From Streptomyces sp. NRRL S-31 (GTDB taxonomy: Bacteria; Actinomycetota; Actinomycetes; Streptomycetales; Streptomycetaceae): a DNA stretch of 64,000 nucleotides. A model generated the notes under the pieces. It saw only the letters and a list, made by a program, of their open reading frames with translations. It was not told the DNA's origin and ran no database searches. A program made the translations under genes and the position numbers. The DNA is taken from positions 143,363-207,362 of the forward strand of contig NZ_JOCB01000009.1 in the NCBI RefSeq assembly GCF_000718775.1, read 5' to 3'. This document shows, one piece after another, positions 47,492 through 55,235 of this stretch (its first letter is position 1; each line of letters opens with the position of its first letter).

Positions 47492-48691
47492 ATGACGTCA
47501 TTGACCCAGGATCCACTGCTGTGGATCTTGCTGGTGGTGCTCATCGCCGCGGTTGTCGCGGTGATGCGGGCCCGGAGGACCAACATCGCCCTCCGAAGAA
47601 CGAAGAAGGACCTGGAGACAGGACTGGGAGAGGCCCGCGGCGACGTAGGCCAGCTGCACGCGCACGTCGCCGCGCTGACCGCACAGCACCAGCGCGACCT
47701 CGCCGACGTGCGGGCGGACGCCGAGGCGTCCACCAAGGCGGTGCTGAAGTCCGCGATGGGCACCCTCCAGTCACTCGCCGAGGAGCAGCAGGTGCTCCTC
47801 GACGACCTCCTGAAGAAGTACGGCGACACCACGGACGTGCTGGGCGACCTGATGGCCGTCGACCACACCGGCAGCCAGTTCGGCCGCCGGGCCAAGGGCA
47901 TCTCCGTGCTGTGCGGCGGATGGCTCGGCAGGCGCGAGTGGGCGGCCACGGTCTATGACGTGGCACGCAGCGCCCAGGGAAGGATCAAGGACTTCAACCG
48001 GGTCAGCGTCCACTCACAGGTGAACGTCTCGCTCGTCGGCAAGGCCGTCGAACCGGTCGCCGTCGTGCTGGCCGAACTCCTGGACAACGCGACGAACTAC
48101 AGCGCGCCCGGAACGCCGGTCGAGGTCAACATCCAGAGCGTACCGAGCGGTATCTGCTACATCGTGGACGACGCCGGCCTCGGCATGGACCAGGAGACCA
48201 AGGACCGGGCGGCGGCGCTGCTGTCCGTCGACGGTCCCGTCGACATCACCGGTCTCGGCGACCCGCCGCGGTTCGGCTTCGCCGTCTGCGGCATGCTCGC
48301 CGCCCGCTACGGCTTCGCCGTCTCCGTCGGTTCCGTGTCCCCCTACGGCGGAGTGCGTGCAGTGATTCGTGTGCCCGAAAGTCTCCTCTCGGCCGACGTC
48401 CCCGCCCCCGTGGCCGAGATCCCCACCGCGGGCCCCGAGGCCGCGCCCCAGCGCCTCGCACCGGTCCCGGTCGTGGGTCCCTCGCACGTGGTGGGGACGA
48501 CCCAGGGCGGTCTGCCCAAGCGCCGGCGGCGCAACGGCCCCGTCACGGTGGTCCCGGCCCTGGACAGCACCGCCGACGAGATGACGGGCGAACCCGCCAG
48601 CGAGGTGACGGCGTCGCGGCTCGGGGCGTTCGCACGCGGTACACAGCTCGGACGCACCACCAAGACCACGGAAGGATCTGACGACCAGTGA
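47492..48691 (+). CDS. cvnA: Conservon protein CvnA, sensor histidine-kinase-like ATPase
   Basis: 399 residues, ATG 47492 five bases after GAGAG. One N-terminal membrane anchor (about residues 9-27, LLWILLVVLIAAVVAVM), a coiled-coil stretch (about 30-110), then a GHKL ATPase domain: N box VVLAELLDNATNYSAPG, G1 VDDAGLGMD and G2 FGFAVCGMLAARYGF. There is no extracellular sensor, and the usual phospho-acceptor His region is poorly conserved. The tail (about 295-399) is disordered and basic. In S. coelicolor, CvnA-D of conservon 9 form a membrane complex resembling eukaryotic G-protein signalling. Its stop overlaps cvnB (GTGA). Confidence 0.93.
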   Translation: MTSLTQDPLLWILLVVLIAAVVAVMRARRTNIALRRTKKDLETGLGEARGDVGQLHAHVAALTAQHQRDLADVRADAEASTKAVLKSAMGTLQSLAEEQQVLLDDLLKKYGDTTDVLGDLMAVDHTGSQFGRRAKGISVLCGGWLGRREWAATVYDVARSAQGRIKDFNRVSVHSQVNVSLVGKAVEPVAVVLAELLDNATNYSAPGTPVEVNIQSVPSGICYIVDDAGLGMDQETKDRAAALLSVDGPVDITGLGDPPRFGFAVCGMLAARYGFAVSVGSVSPYGGVRAVIRVPESLLSADVPAPVAEIPTAGPEAAPQRLAPVPVVGPSHVVGTTQGGLPKRRRRNGPVTVVPALDSTADEMTGEPASEVTASRLGAFARGTQLGRTTKTTEGSDDQ

Positions 48692-49089
48692 AGACCGACC
48701 TGTCCTGGGTGCTGAACGACGTGCTAGAGGTGCGCGGCGCCCGGCACGCCATTCTCGTCTCGGGCGACGGCCTGCTGCTCCAGCGCTCGGACGACATCGG
48801 GCGGGACGACGCCGAGACGAACGCGGCCGCCATGAGCTCGATGCAGTCGCTGAGCCGTGCCGTCGCCGGTTTCGTGGGAGCGGGACACGGCATCTGGAAG
48901 CAGACGCTGCTGGAGTACGACGGCGGCTGGATCTTCCTGATCGCCGCGGGCCAGGGCTCCTACCTCGCCGTCTCGGCGGCGCTGGACGTCGACATGGAAG
49001 CGGTGTCCTTCCGCATGCAGAAGACGGTGACCGCCCTCAGCAAGGCGATGAGTGTGGCGCCGCGCTCGGACAACGGCGCCGGCGCATGA
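48688..49089 (+). CDS. cvnB: Conservon protein CvnB, roadblock/LC7 domain
   Basis: 133 residues from GTG 48688, overlapping the cvnA stop. Full roadblock/LC7 pattern: LSWVLNDVLEVRGARHAILV, SGDGLLLQRS, AGHGIWKQTLLEYDGGWIFL and GSYLAVSAALDVDMEAVSF. Roadblock proteins act as GTPase-activating or GTPase-scaffold partners (as MglB does for MglA); CvnB is believed to regulate the CvnD GTPase. Cytoplasmic. It overlaps cvnC by ATGA, so equimolar production of the four Cvn proteins is likely. Confidence 0.94.
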   Translation: MKTDLSWVLNDVLEVRGARHAILVSGDGLLLQRSDDIGRDDAETNAAAMSSMQSLSRAVAGFVGAGHGIWKQTLLEYDGGWIFLIAAGQGSYLAVSAALDVDMEAVSFRMQKTVTALSKAMSVAPRSDNGAGA

Positions 49090-49460
49090 CGACCCCCGGC
49101 GAGGAAGCCCCGGTCACCAGCGACTTCGTCCGCTCCTACGTCATCACCGGCGGCCGGACACTGCCCGACGCCGAGGACCTGGCGCTGCACACGCTGGTCA
49201 CGCTGGCTCCCGAGCGGAAGCCCCCGCTGGGAGCCGGCCCCGAGGTCATGGCGATCTGGAGCCTGTGCTCGGGCGGCTACCTGTCGGTCGCCGAGGTGGC
49301 CGGCCACGTGGGCCTGCCGGTGGGCGTGGCGCGGCTGCTGCTCACCGATTTATTCGAGCAAGGCCACTTGCTGCGCCGCGCCGAGCCACCCCGGGCTCAG
49401 AACGTTGACAGAGCGACCCTCGAGAAGGTTCTGAATGGACTCCAATCCCTCATCGGCTGA
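49086..49460 (+). CDS. cvnC: Conservon protein CvnC, DUF742
   Basis: 124 residues. DUF742 signature: FVRSYVITGGRTLP near the N-terminus, ETLV-type segment ALHTLVTLAPE, CSGGYLSVAEVAGHVGLPVG (winged-helix-like) and LLLTDLFEQGHLLRRA. The biochemical role is unknown; in conservons it sits with the roadblock protein and GTPase in the complex. Starts within the cvnB stop and runs 26 bp into cvnD. Confidence 0.93.
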   Translation: MTTPGEEAPVTSDFVRSYVITGGRTLPDAEDLALHTLVTLAPERKPPLGAGPEVMAIWSLCSGGYLSVAEVAGHVGLPVGVARLLLTDLFEQGHLLRRAEPPRAQNVDRATLEKVLNGLQSLIG

Positions 49461-50037
49461 GACGGCCCCTGGATCCATCTACGTCTCCAGCGCGGTGACC
49501 AACGCTGCCAAGATCCTGGTCGTCGGGCATTTCGCCGTGGGCAAGACGACCCTCATCGGCTCCCTGTCGGAGATCACCCCGCTGCGTACCGAGGAGAAGA
49601 TGACCCAGGCGTCCCTCCACGTGGACGACCTCAGGGGGGTGACGGACAAGTCCACCACCACCGTGGCCCTGGACTTCGGCCGTCTGACGCTCAGCGACGA
49701 CCTGGTGCTGTACCTGTTCGGCACCCCCGGACAGCAGCGCTTCATGCAACTGTGGGAGGACATGGCCCGGGGCGCGCTCGGAGCGCTGCTCCTGGTCGAC
49801 CCCGCCCGGCTGGAGGAGACCTTCCCCGTCATCGACCTCGTCGAGCGCTACGGCCTGGAGTACGCCATCGCGGTCAACGGCTTCCAGGCGGGCACGGTGT
49901 ACGAGGAGGCGGAGGTGCGTGAGGCCCTCGACCTGCTGCCGGACACCCCGGTCGTCTACTGCGACGCCCGTGACCGGCAGTCCTCTGCCCACGCGCTGAT
50001 CGCGCTCGTGCGTCACCTGCTCACCCGAGCCGCCTGA
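49435..50037 (+). CDS. cvnD: Conservon protein CvnD, small Ras-like GTPase
   Basis: 200 residues, ATG 49435 inside the end of cvnC. GTPase motifs: P-loop VGHFAVGKTTLIGSLSE, switch II LFGTPGQQRF (D-x-x-G replaced by T-P-G-Q, as in this bacterial MglA/Rab-like class) and VNGFQAG in the N-K-x-D position. The last is degenerate (no Lys or Asp), which is common in CvnD. It has no prenylation signal. It is the switch of the conservon complex, with CvnB as the likely regulator. The P450 genes follow after 47 bp. Confidence 0.93.
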   Translation: MDSNPSSAETAPGSIYVSSAVTNAAKILVVGHFAVGKTTLIGSLSEITPLRTEEKMTQASLHVDDLRGVTDKSTTTVALDFGRLTLSDDLVLYLFGTPGQQRFMQLWEDMARGALGALLLVDPARLEETFPVIDLVERYGLEYAIAVNGFQAGTVYEEAEVREALDLLPDTPVVYCDARDRQSSAHALIALVRHLLTRAA

Positions 50038-50084
50038 CCCCCATCCGCCCGGACCTACGGCCCGGAGCCAGCAAAAGGAACCAC

Positions 50085-51425
50085 ATGGACCCCCAGTCCT
50101 CCGCCAGGGCAAGATGCCCCATGCACGACGCCGTGTTCGCGGCCGACCCCCACCAGGTCTACGACCGGCTGCGTGCCCAGGGTGCGGCCGGACCGGTCGA
50201 ACTCGCGCCCGGCATCGACGCCACCCTGGTCGTCGGCCACGAGATGGCGCTGCGCGTGCTGCAGAACTCCACGCTCTTCGCCCGCGACGCCCGCCGCTGG
50301 AAGGCACTGAACGAAGGGCGGATCCCGCTGGACAGCCCGGTGCTGCCGATGATGGCGTACCGGCCCAACTGCCTGTTCACCGACGGCGCCGTGCACCTGC
50401 GGCTGCGCAAGGCCGTCACGGACAGCCTCGCCCGGCTCAACATCACCCGGATCCGCCGCGACGTGGAGCCGATCGCCGACTACCTGATCGACCAGTTCAG
50501 CGAGCGGGGCCGCGCCGACCTCCTCAACGACTACGCCAAGCTGCTGCCGCTGCTGCTGTTCAACAAGCTGTTCGGCAGCCCGGCGGACATCGGTGACACG
50601 ATCACCAGCACCATGTCGGCGATCTTCGACGGCAAGGACGCCCAGCGCGCCAACGACGAACTCACCGTCTGCCTCATGGAGCTGATCGCCCTCAAGCGGC
50701 GTCGGCCCGGTGACGACGTCACCTCCTGGCTGATCCAGCACCCCGCCGGGCTGACCGACGAGGAACTGAAGGACCAGCTGGTCATGCTGATGGGCGCCGG
50801 CGTGGAGCCCGAGCGCAACCTGATCGGCAACGCGCTGCTCCTGCTGCTGGCACCCGGTGCGAGCGGCCGGGACTCCGGGCTGCTGGTCGAGGAGGCGATC
50901 GACCACGTCCTCTGGAACCAGACGCCCATCGCCAACTACGCCACCCACTACCCGGTCCAGGACGTGGAGCTGGGCGGCGTGGTGGCCGAGGCGGGCACGC
51001 CGGTCGTGATCAGCTTCGCCGCGGCCAACAGCGATCCCGCGCTGGCCGAGGCCCGCCGGACGCACAGCAAGGGCGCCCACCTGGCGTGGGGAGCCGGACC
51101 GCACGCGTGCCCGGCCAAGGACCCGGCGCAGGTCATCGCCGTCACCGCGATCGAGAAGCTGCTCAACGCCCTGCCCGACCTGACCCTGGCCGTCCACGAG
51201 AAGGAACTGGAGTGGCGGCCGGGCCCGTTCCACCGGGCACTGGCCACGCTGCCCGTCGCCTTCAGCCCGACCCCGGCCACCCGGATGGTCTCCGCGTTGC
51301 AGGGCCGTACCGTCCCCGCCGCCGCGGAGCAGCCGCTGCCCACGGCGCCGACGGCCGCGTCCCGTCAGGAACCGGCTCGAAAGAAGGGGTTCTGGAGCAA
51401 TTTCCTGGATATCTTCCGGGTCTGA
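50085..51425 (+). CDS. CYP157-like cytochrome P450 lacking the EXXR motif
   Basis: 446 residues, ATG 50085 with AAAGGAA upstream. The haem-thiolate loop WGAGPHACPAKDPA keeps the proximal Cys (C342), but the first Phe of the usual FGxGxHxCxG is Trp-shifted and the last Gly is Ala. In the K helix, where P450s have the invariant E-x-x-R, this protein reads D273-H-V-L276-W277 (AIDHVLWNQTP). The CYP157 family, always found in Streptomyces conservons, is known to lack EXXR, so this is a CYP157-type enzyme. The C-terminus carries a basic, aromatic tail (KKGFWSNFLDIFRV) that could contact membrane or the Cvn complex. Function unknown. Fifth gene of the conservon operon. Confidence 0.88.
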   Translation: MDPQSSARARCPMHDAVFAADPHQVYDRLRAQGAAGPVELAPGIDATLVVGHEMALRVLQNSTLFARDARRWKALNEGRIPLDSPVLPMMAYRPNCLFTDGAVHLRLRKAVTDSLARLNITRIRRDVEPIADYLIDQFSERGRADLLNDYAKLLPLLLFNKLFGSPADIGDTITSTMSAIFDGKDAQRANDELTVCLMELIALKRRRPGDDVTSWLIQHPAGLTDEELKDQLVMLMGAGVEPERNLIGNALLLLLAPGASGRDSGLLVEEAIDHVLWNQTPIANYATHYPVQDVELGGVVAEAGTPVVISFAAANSDPALAEARRTHSKGAHLAWGAGPHACPAKDPAQVIAVTAIEKLLNALPDLTLAVHEKELEWRPGPFHRALATLPVAFSPTPATRMVSALQGRTVPAAAEQPLPTAPTAASRQEPARKKGFWSNFLDIFRV

Positions 51426-51530
51426 TGTGCGGCGTGTGACAGGAGCAACACTGTCAGGCGCATGATGAGGGGAAGGGGAGGGGTAGGTTCCGGCGGTATC
51501 GGTAGCATCCAGCCACCTAAGGAGCCTCGC

Positions 51531-52793
51531 GTGACCGCCGTTGGCGTCATACGCGGTACCACCAGCGACCGCCGGGTCGTCATTCCCCTCCTCCGCCGCC
51601 TCCGCTCGGACGAGGGCCAGGCCGACCCCCTCCCCGTCTGGGACGAACTACGCGCGCTGGGTGATGTGGTACCCGCTCCCTGGGGCGGGTACTTCGTGAC
51701 CGGCTTCGAGGCGTGCAACCAGGTCCTGCGCGGCAGGAACTGGCTCGTCCCGGACTTCGCCTGGCAGGAGCGCCAGCCCGACCCGGCACGCTGGCGGGAA
51801 CCGGCGAGACGGGAGATGACGCGGACGCTCTCCCGGCTCAACCCGCCCGAACACACCGTCCAGCGCCGCGCGCTGGGCAACCTCTTCGACCGCGGCACCC
51901 TGGAGGAGCTGCGGCCCCGGATCGCCGCCCACGTCGGCCGGCTCCTGGACCGTCTCGCCACGCGGCTGCGCGACCGGGGCGAGGCCGACTTCGTCGATAC
52001 CGTCGGCGACCGGCTGCCGATCCACACCGTCGGCCAGTGGCTCGGCATCCCGGACGAGCACTACCCGCACATCCTGGACTTCACGCACCGGCAGGTCCAC
52101 GCCCAGGAGCTGGTCCCCACCAAGAGCGAACTGGCGATCTCGGCCGAGGCCACCACGGAGATGAGGACCTTCTTCACCAGCCTCATCGCCCACCGGCGCG
52201 CCGACCTAGGCGACGACGTCCTCAGCGACTGGATCCGCTACTGGGACGCCCGGTACCCGCTGGACCGGGCGGCGGCGGACCAGACGCTGTACGACCTGAC
52301 GATGTTCATCACCATCGCCTCCCTGGAGACCACCGCGACGCTGCTCACCAACGCCGTGTGGTTCCTGACCCAGGACCCGGCCCGGGCCGACCGGCTCCGC
52401 CGGCACCCCGAGGAGATCGACGACGCGATCGACGAGGTGCTGCGCTACGACCCGCCGATCCACCTCAACACCCGGTTCGCCGCCGCCGACACCGTCCTCG
52501 GCGGCGTGAGCGTCGCCAAGGACACCACCGTCCACGTGCTCTACGGCGCCGCCAACCACGACCCGCGACGCAATCCGGACCCGCACGTCTTCGACGTCCA
52601 CCGCAAGGGCGGGCACCTCACCTTCGGCGGCGGCCTGCACTACTGCCTCGGCTCGGTCCTGGCCCGCCTGGAGGCCCGGCTGCTCCTCACCGAGCTGCTG
52701 GAACGATTCCCCACCCTGCGGCCGGCCGGGTCCCCGACGTACGCGAACCGGATGGTGTTCCGGCGCATCACCTCCCTGAAAGTGACGACATGA
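51531..52793 (+). CDS. Cytochrome P450 (conservon partner of the CYP157-like P450)
   Basis: 420 residues from GTG 51531, seven bases after AAGGAG. Standard bacterial class I P450 features: K-helix E302-V-L-R305 (IDEVLRYDPP), haem loop FGGGLHYCLGSVLARLEA with Cys372, and an I helix TMFITIASLETTATLL with acidic-Thr pair. Unlike its neighbour it has all catalytic motifs. In Streptomyces conservons CYP157 proteins are paired with a second P450 (CYP154 or CYP156 types); which subfamily this is I cannot say. Its stop overlaps the enoyl-CoA hydratase start (ATGA), coupling the two. No ferredoxin is adjacent. Confidence 0.9.
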   Translation: MTAVGVIRGTTSDRRVVIPLLRRLRSDEGQADPLPVWDELRALGDVVPAPWGGYFVTGFEACNQVLRGRNWLVPDFAWQERQPDPARWREPARREMTRTLSRLNPPEHTVQRRALGNLFDRGTLEELRPRIAAHVGRLLDRLATRLRDRGEADFVDTVGDRLPIHTVGQWLGIPDEHYPHILDFTHRQVHAQELVPTKSELAISAEATTEMRTFFTSLIAHRRADLGDDVLSDWIRYWDARYPLDRAAADQTLYDLTMFITIASLETTATLLTNAVWFLTQDPARADRLRRHPEEIDDAIDEVLRYDPPIHLNTRFAAADTVLGGVSVAKDTTVHVLYGAANHDPRRNPDPHVFDVHRKGGHLTFGGGLHYCLGSVLARLEARLLLTELLERFPTLRPAGSPTYANRMVFRRITSLKVTT

Positions 52794-53581
52794 CCGCCCT
52801 CCCCCTGAAGTCCCTCCCGGCCGGCGTCATACGGCAGACCCTGCGGACCCGGCGCGACGGCCCCGTCCTCACCGTCGAGCTGAACACCCCGGAGCAGGGC
52901 AATGCCGTCACCGACGCCCTGCTGGACGACCTCCTGGCGGTCCTCCAGGACCAGGACCCGGCGGTCCGGGTGCTCGTGCTCGCCGGGAACGGCGACGACT
53001 TCTGCCTCGGCGGGGACCGCGGCGAATTCACCCGGCACCTCGCCCACGACCCCACGGGCGGCGGCATCCGTACGTCCGGGAACAAGGCACGGCGCGTCTG
53101 CGACGCCCTGACCGCGAACCCCGCCGTCACCATCGCCCGCGTCCAAGGCAAGGCCATCGGGGCGGGCCTCGCCCTGGCGCTCGCCTGCGACCTGCGGGTC
53201 GGTTCCGTGGACGCGACGTTCCGGCTGCCCGAACTCGCCCTCGGGCTGCCCACCGCCTGGGGCGGCCTGCTGCCCCGTCTGATCAGCGAGGTCGGCGCCG
53301 CACGCGTCCGCGAACTCGTCCTCACCGGCCGCGCGTTCTCCGCCGAGGAGGCCCACTACCTGTCCATCCTGCAACGGGTCGTCCCCACCCACGAGCTGGA
53401 CGCGGCGGTCGCCGACTGGGTCAGACCCATCGTCCGCCGCCCGCCGGCTGCACTGCGGGTCACCAAGACCCTGCTCCACTCGCTGTCCGCCGCCTCCCGC
53501 ATGGCCGACGTCTCCGCGCTGGACGCGGAACTGCTGGCGGCGGTCCTGGCCGAGTCGCAGCACGCCCGCGGCGGGAGCTGA
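52790..53581 (+). CDS. Enoyl-CoA hydratase/isomerase-family protein
   Basis: 263 residues, ATG 52790 overlapping the P450 stop. Crotonase fold: VLTVELNTPEQGNAVTDALL, oxyanion loop AGNGDDFCLGGDRGEF and the second oxyanion helix VQGKAIGAGLALALACDLRV. The catalytic Glu position lies in FRLPELALGLPTAWGG. It handles a CoA thioester, by hydration, isomerisation or ring opening. It is the seventh and last gene of the conservon operon and ends directly against the convergent SRPBCC gene. Together with the two P450s it suggests that the conservon controls modification of an acyl-CoA or a polyketide/terpenoid-like molecule (inference). Confidence 0.88.
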   Translation: MTALPLKSLPAGVIRQTLRTRRDGPVLTVELNTPEQGNAVTDALLDDLLAVLQDQDPAVRVLVLAGNGDDFCLGGDRGEFTRHLAHDPTGGGIRTSGNKARRVCDALTANPAVTIARVQGKAIGAGLALALACDLRVGSVDATFRLPELALGLPTAWGGLLPRLISEVGAARVRELVLTGRAFSAEEAHYLSILQRVVPTHELDAAVADWVRPIVRRPPAALRVTKTLLHSLSAASRMADVSALDAELLAAVLAESQHARGGS

Positions 53582-54055
53582 TCAGCCGCGCGCCAGACGC
53601 CGGTCCAAGGACGCCATCGCGTCCCGGAAGGCGTGGCCCAGACCGGGCCGGGCCAGCCCCAGGGCGAACCGGAACGGCGCGGTGCCGTCGGCGGCGAAGG
53701 TCCACCGCACCCGGGTACCGGTGGCCAGCGGAGCGAGCCGCCACTCCTCGGCCAGGGCACGGGCGCCCGGCGCGTTGGTGGCGTCGACGCGGTACGCGTA
53801 CGCCTCGGGCGCCCGCGCCACGAGCACCGTCTCCGTGAAACGCGTCCCGCCCCTGAGCCGGATCTCCCGCCCGGCGCCGCCGTCGGTGGCCCGGGCGAGC
53901 GTCACCGCCGAGAACCACTGGACCCAGCCGGACACGTCCGAGGCGAGCGCGTGGAAGACCTGCCCGGGGGAGGCGGCGACCTCCCGGGCGAACACCAGGC
54001 GTACGGGCGCGGTCTCGACGAAGTCGATCCCCACCGGAAGCAGCCGACGAGCCAT
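53582..54055 (-). CDS. SRPBCC-superfamily (polyketide cyclase/dehydrase-like) protein
   Basis: 157 residues, ATG 54055 with GAGGGGGTC upstream. The helix-grip fold can be read from VRLVFAREVAASPGQVFHAL, DVSGWVQWFSAVTLAR, LRGGTRFTETVLVAR, YAYRVDATNAPGARAL, TRVRWTFAADG and a long C-terminal helix LGHAFRDAMASLDRRLA. Members bind hydrophobic ligands or act as cyclases or START-like carriers. It is convergent with the conservon operon with zero spacing, so a link to it is possible but not shown. Ligand unknown. Confidence 0.8.
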   Translation of the reverse strand: MARRLLPVGIDFVETAPVRLVFAREVAASPGQVFHALASDVSGWVQWFSAVTLARATDGGAGREIRLRGGTRFTETVLVARAPEAYAYRVDATNAPGARALAEEWRLAPLATGTRVRWTFAADGTAPFRFALGLARPGLGHAFRDAMASLDRRLARG

Positions 54056-54134
54056 GGACCCGACCCCCTCGTGCCACCGCGCCGCGTCCGCACGGAGCGG
54101 CCGGCCGGGCAGGGCCACCCTAGCTGACGGCCCC

Positions 54135-54974
54135 TCAGATGTCTGTGGCCTCCGCGGCCTCTTCACCGGGCTCGCCCGCCACGACCACCCGCAGGTGCTC
54201 GGAGATCCGCGCACGCGCCTCGGCAGGCAGCCCCGCGTCGGTCACCAGCGTGTCCACCTGGTCCAGCGTGGCGAAGGAACTCAGGCCCACCGTGCCCCAC
54301 TTGGTGTGGTCCGCGACCACCACCACCCGGCGCGCGGAGTGCACCAGCCGCCGGTTGGTCTCGGCCTCCGCGAGGTTCGGCGTGGACAGACCGGCCTCCA
54401 GCGATATGCCGTGCACACCGAGGAAGAGCAGGTCGAAGTGGAGCGAGGCGATCGCCTGGTCCGCCACCGGCCCCACCAGCGAGTCCGACGGGGTGCGCAC
54501 CCCGCCGGTCAGCACCACCATGGCCGACCCCTGCCGTTGCCCCGAGGTGCGCTGCGCCGAGTGGAAGACGTCCGCGACCCGCACCGAGTTCGTCACCACG
54601 GTCAGATCGGGCACCTCCAGCAGGTGCTGGGCGAGCGCGTACGTCGTCGTACCACCGGACAGGGCGATCGCCGCCCCCGGGCCGACCAGGCCGGCCGCGG
54701 CCCGCGCGATGTCCTCCTTGGCGGACAGCTCCAGCCCTGACTTCGCCTCGAACCCCGGCTCGTGCGTGCTCGCCTCGACCACCGGCACCGCGCCGCCGTG
54801 CACCTTCTCCAGCACGCCCTGGCGGGCGAGCGCGTCCAGGTCGCGGCGCACGGTCATGTCCGAGACACCGAGCTTGCGGGTCAGTTCGTTGACCCGCACC
54901 CCGCCCCGGCGCCGGACCTCGTCCAGGATCAGGGCGCGGCGCTGCTCCGCGAGGAGGTTCTGATTCTCGCTCAC
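54135..54974 (-). CDS. DeoR/GlpR-family transcriptional regulator
   Basis: 279 residues from GTG 54974 with GGAG five bases upstream. DeoR helix-turn-helix AEQRRALILDEVRRRGGVRV, then LTRKLGVSDMTVRRDLDALA and KVHGGAVP. The C-terminal sensor has ALSGGTTTYALAQHLL, TVVTNSVRVADVF, VLTGGVRTPSDSLVGPVA and VVVADHTKWGTVG (catalytic-like DHTKW). It senses a phosphosugar or related metabolite. No divergent sugar operon is present; the nearest upstream gene is a membrane hydrolase, so its targets may lie elsewhere. Confidence 0.88.
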   Translation of the reverse strand: MSENQNLLAEQRRALILDEVRRRGGVRVNELTRKLGVSDMTVRRDLDALARQGVLEKVHGGAVPVVEASTHEPGFEAKSGLELSAKEDIARAAAGLVGPGAAIALSGGTTTYALAQHLLEVPDLTVVTNSVRVADVFHSAQRTSGQRQGSAMVVLTGGVRTPSDSLVGPVADQAIASLHFDLLFLGVHGISLEAGLSTPNLAEAETNRRLVHSARRVVVVADHTKWGTVGLSSFATLDQVDTLVTDAGLPAEARARISEHLRVVVAGEPGEEAAEATDI

Positions 54975-55235
54975 GTACGCTCCGGTCCTTTCGCCGCCAA
55001 CCGTCCGACACGCCCGGCGCACCGGCTCCGACCAGGTACTTCGTCCATCCGGCCAGTGCGCGGGCGTCCCATCCTTTCACGGGGCGGCACCGGTCGCGCC
55101 ACCACCCGCCGCCACACCGCCGTCGCCCGGATCGGGGAGATTCCGTGACGACGGGTGCGCCCGGCTCCCGGACGGGCCATCCTGAAGCGCGCACGGCACG
55201 GACGTCAGGGCGCCACGGGGGATGTGCGAGGGACA

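Noticed and set aside
49970..50084. A separate promoter between cvnD and the first P450
   Set aside because: Only 47 bp separate the genes and no -35/-10 pair is visible; read-through from the conservon is more likely.
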